From positions 1 through 13,814 of the forward strand of contig CAKPSA010000024.1 of NCBI GenBank assembly GCA_934183145.1: a stretch of 13,814 nt of DNA. Direction: 5' to 3'. Made by a program: the position numbers and the translations under genes. Source of the stretch: an uncultured Veillonella sp. Its GTDB lineage: Bacteria > Bacillota > Negativicutes > Veillonellales > Veillonellaceae. Of this stretch, positions 1 to 6,101 are shown piece after piece. How positions within the stretch are numbered: the stretch's first letter is position 1; each line of letters begins with the position of its first letter. The notes under the pieces are model-generated. The model did no database searches, was not told where the DNA came from, and worked only from the letters and a program-made list of their open reading frames with translations.

Positions 1-53
1 GTGTAGAGGTTCCTGCGGAACAAGAGGAAGGGGTCAAATATGTGCTCGAATAA
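1..53 (+). CDS. purF: C-terminal end of a probable amidophosphoribosyltransferase (PurF), partial
   Basis: Only the last 16 codons are inside the window, read in the frame beginning at base 3 and ending with TAA at 51-53. The tail reads VEVPAEQEEGVKYVLE. It overlaps the start of purM by 14 bases. PurF catalyses the first committed step of purine synthesis (PRPP plus glutamine to phosphoribosylamine) and often sits directly before purM. PurF proteins commonly end in a short segment of this kind. What is seen is an open frame with a sensible C-terminus. The identity rests mainly on the neighbouring genes, because no catalytic motif is visible. Confidence 0.6.
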   Translation, partial: VEVPAEQEEGVKYVLE

Positions 54-1101
54 AACTAGTTTAACCTATCGCGATGCAGGCGTTGATATCGATGCAGGTA
101 ATCGCGCTGTAGAATTGATGAAGGAATCCGTGAAACGCACCTATACACCAGGTGTTGTTGGTGATTTAGGTGGTTTTGGGGGCCTCTATTCCTTGGCTGG
201 TCACTCCATGTCTGACCCTATGCTCGTATCTGGTACAGATGGAGTAGGCACAAAATTACGCCTTGCTATTATGATGGATAAACATGATACCATTGGCCAA
301 GATTGCGTAGCTATGAGTGTTAACGATATTCTCGTACAAGGTGCTATACCTCTATTCTTCCTCGATTACATTGCAGTTGGTAAACTTGATCCTCTAAAAG
401 TAGCAGATATCGTGCGCGGTGTGGCAGAGGCTTGTGAAGAGTCTGGCTGTGCTTTATTGGGCGGCGAAACTGCTGAAATGGCAGGCTTTTACGATAATGA
501 TGACTATGATGTAGCTGGTTTTGCCGTTGGCATCGTTGATCGTCCTAAATTGATTACTGGTGAAAGTATTAAAGCGGGCGATGTCATTTTAGGTTTGCCA
601 TCGTCTGGTGTACATTCCAACGGTTTTTCCTTGGTTCGTAAAATCGTATTTGACCATAAACAATTGTCTATCGATACAGACATCCCAGAGTTTGGTAAGA
701 CCTTAGGCGAAGAGTTATTGACACCTACACGTCTATATCCAAAAGCGGTCTTACCGTTGATTGAACAAGAACTTGTAAAGGGTATGGTTCATATTACAGG
801 CGGTGGTTTCTATGAAAATATTCCCCGCGTATTGCCAAAGGGTGTGACTGCAAAGGTAGACGTTACTACATGGCCACGACTTCCTGTGTTTACGAAACTA
901 CAAGAATGGGGCAATGTAGCATGGCCTGAAATGTACCGTACTTTCAACATGGGCATTGGTATGATCCTCATCGTTGACCAAAACGATGTAGAAAAGGTTA
1001 AAGAAAATCTTGGTAACCGTGGTGAAGCTGTATATGAAATTGGCCGTATCGTAAGCGGTGATGGTCCTGTTGTTCTTAAAGGGGCTGAGTTTGATGCGTA
1101 A
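40..1101 (+). CDS. purM: Phosphoribosylformylglycinamidine cyclo-ligase (AIR synthetase)
   Basis: PurM closes the imidazole ring, converting FGAM plus ATP to AIR, the fifth step of cytosolic purine synthesis. The 353-residue length is normal for the family. Diagnostic motifs are present: SGTDGVGTKL (residues 64-73), the ND pair at 95-96, GGETAEM (141-147), then a GLPSSGVHSNG segment, ITGGGFYENIPR and FNMGIGM in the C-terminal half. The family's N-terminal signature YRDAGVDIDAG begins at residue 10. The ATG at 40 is supported by a purine-rich ribosome site, GAGGAAGGGG, at 24-33. It overlaps the preceding frame by 14 bases and the following purN by 8, which suggests translational coupling. No key residue appears to be missing. 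Confidence 0.97.
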   Translation: MCSNKTSLTYRDAGVDIDAGNRAVELMKESVKRTYTPGVVGDLGGFGGLYSLAGHSMSDPMLVSGTDGVGTKLRLAIMMDKHDTIGQDCVAMSVNDILVQGAIPLFFLDYIAVGKLDPLKVADIVRGVAEACEESGCALLGGETAEMAGFYDNDDYDVAGFAVGIVDRPKLITGESIKAGDVILGLPSSGVHSNGFSLVRKIVFDHKQLSIDTDIPEFGKTLGEELLTPTRLYPKAVLPLIEQELVKGMVHITGGGFYENIPRVLPKGVTAKVDVTTWPRLPVFTKLQEWGNVAWPEMYRTFNMGIGMILIVDQNDVEKVKENLGNRGEAVYEIGRIVSGDGPVVLKGAEFDA

Positions 1102-1711
1102 TTCTAAAAAGCGATTAGCCCTCTTTGCCAGTGGGCGTGGTTCCAATGGGGAAGCACTATATAAGGCCATGCAAGAAGGCTATATTAATGGTGAATTCGT
1201 TGTAATTATTACAGATCATGGTGATGCCGGTATTGTGGAGCGCTCCAAATCTTGGAATATTCCGATTATTGTCATCGACCGTAGCGACTATGATTCTAAA
1301 GCCAGTTTTGAACAGGCTCAGTTAGATGCTTTAGAGCCTTATAAGGTTGATGGCATCGTCTTGGCAGGCTATATGCGCATTGTAGGTGCTCCTTTGATAG
1401 AACGATATGAACATCGTATATTAAATATTCATCCTGCTCTGTTACCATCATTTCCAGGCCTTCATGGTCATCAACAAGCTATCGATGCAGGTGTAAAGGT
1501 AACAGGATGTACAGTGCACTTTGTTGATGCGGGAATGGATACAGGCCCAATCATTATGCAGAATACGGTGCCTGTATTACCTGATGATACAGAGGATACT
1601 TTGAGTGATAGATTATTGCCTATCGAACATAAAACGTATAAAGAGGCGTTGCGACTATTTTGTGAGGATAAGCTCACTATAAAAGGTCGTGTTGTATATA
1701 TTGAAGATTGA
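1094..1711 (+). CDS. purN: Phosphoribosylglycinamide formyltransferase (GAR transformylase, folate-dependent)
   Basis: PurN transfers a formyl group from 10-formyltetrahydrofolate to GAR, the third step of purine synthesis. The 205-residue protein has the phosphate-binding GRGSN (residues 14-18), the catalytic segment NIHPALLPSFPG with N111 and H113, and D149 in VDAGMDTGPI, matching the Asn-His-Asp catalytic set known for the family. LLPIEHKTYKEALR near the C-terminus is also typical. An in-frame ATG exists at 1058, but I chose 1094. It is preceded by AAAGGGG (1078-1084), gives the usual short N-terminus before the first beta strand, and leaves an 8-base overlap with purM. The longer start would add 12 hydrophobic residues of no family resemblance. 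Confidence 0.96.
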   Translation: MRNSKKRLALFASGRGSNGEALYKAMQEGYINGEFVVIITDHGDAGIVERSKSWNIPIIVIDRSDYDSKASFEQAQLDALEPYKVDGIVLAGYMRIVGAPLIERYEHRILNIHPALLPSFPGLHGHQQAIDAGVKVTGCTVHFVDAGMDTGPIIMQNTVPVLPDDTEDTLSDRLLPIEHKTYKEALRLFCEDKLTIKGRVVYIED

Positions 1712-1735
1712 TGTGTAAGCAAAGGAAGACGTTAC

Positions 1736-3265
1736 ATGATTAAAAATGCATTACTTAGTGTTTCTGATAAAACAGGTATTGTAGACTTTGCAAAGGGATT
1801 GGTTGAATTAGGTGTAACCATTTATTCTACAGGTGGTACCCTTAAGGTTATTACCGATGCGGGCATTGCAGCAAAAGCCGTAGAATCTTTGACCGGTTTT
1901 CCTGAAATGATGGACGGCCGTGTAAAGACATTACATCCAAAGGTTCATGGTGGTATTTTGGCAATCCGCGATAATACGGAACATCAAAAAGCTATGGCAG
2001 ATCATGGTATTGAACCAATCGACCTTGTGGTTGTCAATCTCTATCCATTCCGTGAAACCATTGCAAAACCAAATGTATCCTTAGAGGAAGCCATTGAAAA
2101 TATCGATATTGGCGGTCCTACCATGGTGCGTTCTGCTGCGAAGAACCACGCGTATGTAGGCATTGTAGTAAATCCAAATCACTACGATGAAATCTTAACA
2201 ATGCTCAAAGAACATGGTGAATTGACTAAGGAATATCGTTTTGGTCTAGCGAAAGAGGCCTTTGCTCATACTGCAGCTTATGACGTAGCTATTGCTAACT
2301 ACATGAGCGGTATCTTGAACGAAGGTCCTACACCACCTGAATATTTAAGTGCTTATGAAAAGGTAACAGACCTTCGCTATGGGGAAAATCCGCATCAAAA
2401 AGCGGCATTCTACAAAGAAATTGGCAAAGATCATGGCATGGGGGCCTTGAAACAACTCCATGGTAAAGAGCTTTCTTATAACAATATCGTAGATATGGAA
2501 GCAGCTTGGAATATGGTGTGGGAGTTTACAGATCCTGCAGCATGTATTATTAAGCATACAAACCCATGTGGTGCAGCTACAGCAGCTACATTGCATGATG
2601 CTTATGTAAATGCTTACGAAGCAGACTCCGTATCTGCCTTTGGTGGCATAGTGGCCTTAAATCGTGAAGTCGATGCTGCTACTGCCGGAGAAATGAGTAA
2701 AATTTTCTTAGAAGTCATTATGGCACCTGCTTTCACCAAGGACGCATTAGACATTCTCGAAGCAAAGAACAATATTCGCCTCATCGAGTTATCTAAACCT
2801 GAGTCTGGCCAAGTGACAGTGAAAAAGGTTTCCGGTGGCCTATTGGTGCAAACAGAGGATGATATCCAAGAAGACCGCACTAACTATAAAGTCGTTACAA
2901 AGGTACAACCAACAGAGGAACAATGGAAAGCCCTTGAATTTGCTTGGAAACTAGTAAAACATGTAAAATCCAATGCCATTTTGATTTCTAATGAAAAACG
3001 TACCCTCGGTGTGGGGGCCGGTCAAATGAACCGCGTTGGTTCTGCAAAAATTGCCCTTGAACAAGCAGGTGAAGCTGCAAAAGGAGCCGTATTAGCCTCT
3101 GATGCATTCTTCCCATTTAGGGATACCGTAGAAACAGCGGCAAAACATGGTATTGCAGCTATTATCCAACCTGGCGGATCCATTCGCGACGAAGAGTCCA
3201 TTAAGGCGGCTGACGAAGCTGGCATTGCCATGGTATTTACAAGCATTCGTCACTTTAAACATTAA
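1736..3265 (+). CDS. purH: Bifunctional AICAR transformylase / IMP cyclohydrolase
   Basis: PurH performs the last two steps of IMP synthesis: formylation of AICAR with 10-formyl-THF, then ring closure. The 509-residue length is that of a full two-domain enzyme. The N-terminal MGS-like cyclohydrolase domain shows SVSDKTG near residue 8, STGGT (31-35) and MDGRVKTLHPKVHGGIL (59-75). The transformylase domain shows RYGENPHQ (214-221), KHTNPCG with the catalytic Lys-His pair at 273-274, an SAFGGIVALNREVD segment, and QPGGSIRD (478-485) near the end. The start at 1736 follows AAAGGAAG (1721-1728) at good spacing. The gene begins 24 bases after purN, so it lies in the same transcript. Confidence 0.98.
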   Translation: MIKNALLSVSDKTGIVDFAKGLVELGVTIYSTGGTLKVITDAGIAAKAVESLTGFPEMMDGRVKTLHPKVHGGILAIRDNTEHQKAMADHGIEPIDLVVVNLYPFRETIAKPNVSLEEAIENIDIGGPTMVRSAAKNHAYVGIVVNPNHYDEILTMLKEHGELTKEYRFGLAKEAFAHTAAYDVAIANYMSGILNEGPTPPEYLSAYEKVTDLRYGENPHQKAAFYKEIGKDHGMGALKQLHGKELSYNNIVDMEAAWNMVWEFTDPAACIIKHTNPCGAATAATLHDAYVNAYEADSVSAFGGIVALNREVDAATAGEMSKIFLEVIMAPAFTKDALDILEAKNNIRLIELSKPESGQVTVKKVSGGLLVQTEDDIQEDRTNYKVVTKVQPTEEQWKALEFAWKLVKHVKSNAILISNEKRTLGVGAGQMNRVGSAKIALEQAGEAAKGAVLASDAFFPFRDTVETAAKHGIAAIIQPGGSIRDEESIKAADEAGIAMVFTSIRHFKH

Positions 3266-3357
3266 TTGGTTAAGACAGTTAGCTTATAGTTAAGCATAAT
3301 GACTAACTATTTCTTCTACTATGAACTTGATGGCGTTTAGGCGCCGATGGAGGACTT
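3266..3357 (+). other. purH-purD spacer with two small hairpins
   Basis: This 92-base gap is the longest inside the pur operon. It holds an AT-rich hairpin: GCTTA-TAGT-TAAGC at 3282-3295, or alternatively a longer imperfect stem pairing AGTTAG (3277-3282) with CTAACT (3303-3308). A second hairpin pairs GGCG (3332-3335) with CGCC (3342-3345), just before the purD ribosome site GGAGG (3349-3353). Neither is followed by a run of T, so they are not terminators. They could influence mRNA stability or purD translation. I see no convincing promoter and no gene here. The GC-rich part resembles the menF leader (see findings). Confidence 0.5.
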
Positions 3358-4620
3358 ATGAAAGTATGTGTAATCGGTAACGGCGGCCGCGAACATGCAT
3401 TGGCATGGCGATTGTCCATCAGCCCTAGCGTAACAAAAGTATATGCCATTCCTGGCAGTGCTGCTATGTCAGATTGTGCAGAGCTAGTTGGCATTGATTG
3501 GCAGCAAAGCGATCATTTAATTCGTTTTTTGAAAGATAATCACGTTGATTTAGTCGTTGTTGGTCCAGAGGCTCCCCTTGTAGCCGGTCTAGCTGATGTA
3601 CTTAACGCAGCAGGAATTCCTGTGTTTGGTCCCTCTAAAGCGGCGGCTCAATTAGAAGGGTCTAAGGTATTTGCTAAAGACCTTATGAAAAAATACAACA
3701 TTCCAACGGCTGCCTATGGTGTGTTTCACAAGGTGGATGAAGCAAAAGAGTTTATCGCTCAAACGGGAGCTCCTATCGTGGTGAAAGCTGACGGCTTGGC
3801 GGCCGGTAAGGGCGTTGTAGTAGCAATGACCGTGGAAGAAGCGAATGCAGCTGTGGAAGACATGCTTAGCGGTAATCGTTTTGGTGACGCAGGCAGCACC
3901 GTTGTTATCGAAGAATTCATGGAAGGTGAAGAAGCAAGTTTACTTGCCTTTGTAGACGGCAAGACTGTTGTTCCTATGATTGCCTCCCAAGACCATAAAC
4001 GCATCTTTGATGGCGATAAAGGCCCTAATACTGGCGGCATGGGCACCTATGCACCAGCACCAGTGCTTACTGATACATTGCGTGATGAAGCGATGAAAAC
4101 CATCTTAGAACCTATGGTGGCAGCCATGCAAAAAGAGGGCATGCCTTATGTAGGTTGTCTCTACGCAGGCCTTATGATTACGCCTCAAGGTCCTAAGGTT
4201 GTAGAATTTAATGCACGCTTTGGCGATCCAGAAACACAAGTTGTATTGCCATTACTTGATAGTGACTTAGGTCAAATCATGATGGCTTGTGCCACAGGTA
4301 CATTAACAGCTGATATGGTGAAATGGAAAGACTCCTCTGCTGCTTGTGTCATTCTTGCTTCTAAAGGATATCCTGAAACATCCTCCAAGGGTGATGTGAT
4401 TCATGGTGATATTAAACAACATGATACAACCATCGTATTTCATTCTGGTACAAAACTTGTTGGGGATGAATATGTTACAAATGGCGGCCGTGTGCTTGGC
4501 GTTGTAGGCCTTGGTAAAGACCTTAGAACTGCGCTCGATAGAGCTTATGGACGTATAGAACACATCAATTTTGAGGGCATGCAATATCGTACAGATATTG
4601 GGGCGAAAGCTTTCAAATAA
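3358..4620 (+). CDS. purD: Phosphoribosylamine-glycine ligase (GAR synthetase)
   Basis: PurD joins glycine to phosphoribosylamine using ATP, the second step of purine synthesis, in the cytosol. The 420 residues match the usual monofunctional enzyme. Visible motifs in order: GNGGREHA (residues 7-14), GPEAPL (69-74), GPSKAAAQLEGSK (91-103), the ATP-grasp lysine segment KADGLAAGKG (143-152), GPNTGGMG (222-229) and the metal-binding EFNARFGDPE (283-292). A strong GGAGG site at 3349-3353 precedes the ATG. This is the last pur gene before the terminator. The order purM-N-H-D is common in Firmicutes. Confidence 0.98.
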   Translation: MKVCVIGNGGREHALAWRLSISPSVTKVYAIPGSAAMSDCAELVGIDWQQSDHLIRFLKDNHVDLVVVGPEAPLVAGLADVLNAAGIPVFGPSKAAAQLEGSKVFAKDLMKKYNIPTAAYGVFHKVDEAKEFIAQTGAPIVVKADGLAAGKGVVVAMTVEEANAAVEDMLSGNRFGDAGSTVVIEEFMEGEEASLLAFVDGKTVVPMIASQDHKRIFDGDKGPNTGGMGTYAPAPVLTDTLRDEAMKTILEPMVAAMQKEGMPYVGCLYAGLMITPQGPKVVEFNARFGDPETQVVLPLLDSDLGQIMMACATGTLTADMVKWKDSSAACVILASKGYPETSSKGDVIHGDIKQHDTTIVFHSGTKLVGDEYVTNGGRVLGVVGLGKDLRTALDRAYGRIEHINFEGMQYRTDIGAKAFK

Positions 4621-4628
4621 ACTAAAGG

Positions 4629-4661
4629 TCTTTTAAATCATGTAAACATGTATTTAAAAGA
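4629..4661 (+). other. AT-rich hairpin after purD
   Basis: TCTTTTAAAT (4629-4638) pairs perfectly with ATTTAAAAGA (4652-4661). The stem continues inward as CATG/CATG around a TAAA loop, with one bulged T. It begins nine bases after the purD stop codon. No T tract follows, so by itself it is a poor terminator. It may protect the 3' end of the transcript from decay or act together with the terminator that follows. The structure is seen directly; its role is inferred. Confidence 0.5.
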
Positions 4662-4684
4662 GTACAATAGCATTTCAAACATAT

Positions 4685-4730
4685 AAAAACCTCTACATTT
4701 ATGCATTGCGCATGTGGTGTAGAGGTTTTT
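4685..4730 (+). terminator. Intrinsic terminator of the pur operon
   Basis: AAAAACCTCTACA (4685-4697) pairs perfectly over 13 bases with TGTAGAGGTTTTT (4718-4730). The 20-base loop contains a smaller ATGC/GCAT hairpin. The T-rich descending arm continues into ATTTT. The A-rich ascending arm would give a U tract in the opposite direction, but no - strand gene lies nearby to use it. It lies between the end of purD and the men promoter and therefore separates the two operons. Confidence 0.85.
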
Positions 4731-4736
4731 ATTTTC

Positions 4737-4765
4737 TACCTTTTAATGGTTACCTATGTTATAAT
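4737..4765 (+). promoter_or_regulatory. Probable men operon promoter (extended -10)
   Basis: A consensus -10 box TATAAT lies at 4760-4765, preceded by TG at 4757-4758, giving an extended -10 (TGTTATAAT). The -35 region at 17-base spacing (4737-4742, TACCTT) is poor, which extended -10 promoters tolerate. Transcription would begin near 4772, leaving a leader of about 150 bases before menF. It lies just after the pur terminator, as expected for an independent operon. Confidence 0.65.
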
Positions 4766-4798
4766 AATGTAGATATAAAGAGGGCCCATCGACGTGTG

Positions 4799-4837
4799 AT
4801 GGCGTTAGGCTCATCTCAACATTTTGAAACCTATTGA
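4799..4837 (+). CDS. Possible 12-residue leader peptide in the men leader
   Basis: An ATG at 4799 opens a frame encoding MALGSSQHFETY and stopping at TGA 4835-4837, immediately before the terminator stem. The nearest purine-rich site, AAGAGGG (4778-4784), is about 14 bases from the ATG, farther than ideal, and the ATG lies in hairpin A. The end of the peptide contains one His, one Phe and one Tyr codon, which is suggestive for a chorismate-consuming operon but too few for classical amino-acid attenuation. It could be a chance frame. It is reported because it spans exactly the alternative pairing region. Confidence 0.2.
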   Translation: MALGSSQHFETY

Positions 4838-4842
4838 TGGCG

Positions 4843-4884
4843 CCTAATATGTAGAAGTACATCTTCTACATATTAGGTGTTTTT
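4843..4884 (+). terminator. Terminator hairpin inside the menF leader
   Basis: CCTAATATGTAGAAG (4843-4857) pairs perfectly with CTTCTACATATTAGG (4863-4877) around a five-base loop. Wobble and C-G pairs can extend it by about three more base pairs (4840-4842 with 4878-4880), followed by a T run ending at 4884. It stands only 35 bases before the menF start codon and downstream of the men promoter, so it would stop transcription before menF unless relieved. That makes it a regulatory terminator rather than the end of a gene. Confidence 0.85.
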
Positions 4885-4919
4885 ACTATAGTCTATTTTT
4901 CGTATAGCGACATACAACT

Positions 4920-6062
4920 ATGAAATATAACAAAGAACCGTTAAAACTGAATAGTCCGGTATCATTTTGGATGAATTTCCCCAATGAAGAACGCGTGTTT
5001 TGGGTGGATCGCCAAAGTGACCGCATCGTTGTGGGCGCTAAACGTCTAGCGACGGTTAAAGATGATGACGATCGCCATAATTATGCGTATGTATTTTATG
5101 GGGATACTTTTTTTGATACTGTAAAAGACCCTAAATGGTCTAATATGGGCCATGAAATGATTGCTTTTACCCATTATTACATCGTAGAAAATGGAGAGTC
5201 CTTCTATCTACATGCTGGTGAAAGTGTACCCATTGAGAATTATGAGGTACCTCGAGTTCGTCATAACTACAAGGAAACTAGTGATGATAAGGCGGACTGG
5301 AACCGTTTGATGAATGCTATTGCTAATGGTATTAGCAGTGGTGAAATGACTAAGGTCGTTTCCTCTCGTGAGGTAGAATTCACTAGCGAAACACCATATA
5401 ATGTGGCAAGTATTTTAGCTAATTTAGTCGATAATAATCCAAATTGCTTTATCTTTGGCTATGAAAAGGATGGGCGTACCTTTGTAGGGGCATCGCCAGA
5501 AATTTTAGTGCGCCACCGTGGTAGTGAAATACTCAGCTATGCCTTAGCGGGCACTGCTCCAAAGGATGGCCCTAATGCGTGGACTAAGGAACAATTACTA
5601 ACGGATACAAAGAATATCATTGAACATAATATCGTCCTTGACCGTATCGTGAATACGATGAAACAAATTACGCCACATGTTACAGTAGGGGAAACGGGAA
5701 TTATGGAGTTATCTCATCTCTATCATTTGCGCACCATAATTACCGCAAAGGATAGCACAAAATCTCTTGTGGAATGGGCTAAATTGTTACATCCTACGCC
5801 AGCCCTTGGTGGTGAACCGAGAGAAAAGGCGCTAGCCTTATTACAAGAGTATGAAGCTCATGAGCGCGGTATGTACGCAGCGCCTTTTGGCTTTATGAAA
5901 GATATGGGGGACGGCATCGTTGTGGTTGCTATACGCTCTGCTCTTATCATGGATAATGTATTGTATGCCTATGCAGGATGTGGAGTTGTAGCTGATTCTG
6001 ATGCGGATGAAGAATACGCTGAAACTAATAATAAAATGCGTACCATTCTTGATGTTTTATAA
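4920..6062 (+). CDS. menF: Isochorismate synthase
   Basis: MenF isomerises chorismate to isochorismate, the entry step to menaquinone. The 380-residue protein has the C-terminal chorismate-binding domain: KVVSSR with the general-base lysine K145, the ASPE motif with E194, LAGT (209-212), the signature HPTPALGG (291-298), and AGCGVVADSD (352-361) followed by the acidic metal-binding segment. It is shorter than E. coli MenF (431) because the N-terminal part is reduced. A segment usually read as YAGPVGW is YAAPFGF here (319-325). A stop codon at 4905-4907 rules out an upstream start, yet there is no recognisable ribosome site before ATG 4920. EntC/DhbC-type enzymes share these motifs, but the following men genes settle the role. 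Confidence 0.95.
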   Translation: MKYNKEPLKLNSPVSFWMNFPNEERVFWVDRQSDRIVVGAKRLATVKDDDDRHNYAYVFYGDTFFDTVKDPKWSNMGHEMIAFTHYYIVENGESFYLHAGESVPIENYEVPRVRHNYKETSDDKADWNRLMNAIANGISSGEMTKVVSSREVEFTSETPYNVASILANLVDNNPNCFIFGYEKDGRTFVGASPEILVRHRGSEILSYALAGTAPKDGPNAWTKEQLLTDTKNIIEHNIVLDRIVNTMKQITPHVTVGETGIMELSHLYHLRTIITAKDSTKSLVEWAKLLHPTPALGGEPREKALALLQEYEAHERGMYAAPFGFMKDMGDGIVVVAIRSALIMDNVLYAYAGCGVVADSDADEEYAETNNKMRTILDVL

Positions 6063-6101
6063 TTGTTTCCGTACCTCTAGGGGTGTTTGAAAGGGAATAT
6101 A

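Larger units (their letters stand above)
4779..4884 (+). promoter_or_regulatory. Candidate attenuator or riboswitch leader of the men operon
   Basis: The leader RNA can form three elements. Hairpin A pairs CCATC (4786-4790) with GATGG (4798-4802). Hairpin B pairs TTAGGCTCATC (4805-4815) with GATGG-C-GCCTAA (4836-4847, one bulged C) around a 20-base loop. Hairpin T is the terminator (4843-4857 with 4863-4877). B and T both need bases 4843-4847, so they exclude each other, as an antiterminator and terminator do. GATGG at 4798 can also pair with TCATC at 4811, which would disrupt B. I recognise no known riboswitch consensus. A short reading frame overlaps B, so peptide-mediated attenuation is an alternative. 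The pairing is seen; regulation is inferred. Confidence 0.55.

Noticed and set aside
1058..1093. Upstream ATG start for purN
   Set aside because: It would add a hydrophobic stretch inside purM coding sequence that PurN proteins do not have; the ATG at 1094 has a better ribosome site.
3266..3357. ZTP (pfl) riboswitch before purD
   Set aside because: This class is linked to purine genes, but neither the conserved core nor a terminator is found in the 92-base gap.
4785..4850. Fluoride (crcB) riboswitch in the menF leader
   Set aside because: The TGATGG-GCCT word and the possible pseudoknot between TTAGGC and GCCTAA recall that class, but the conserved GGCG/CGCC stem and the following AUAAAC linker are missing, and the downstream gene is not a fluoride transporter.
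4772..4919. TPP riboswitch or T-box before the men operon
   Set aside because: MenD needs thiamine diphosphate, but the CTGAGA element and the long conserved TPP 3' domain are absent. No T-box sequence AGGGTGGNACCGCG is present either.
6087..6101. TTG start for menD
   Set aside because: ATG 6102 has GAAAGGG at proper spacing and yields the family-typical N-terminus, whereas the TTG overlaps that ribosome site.
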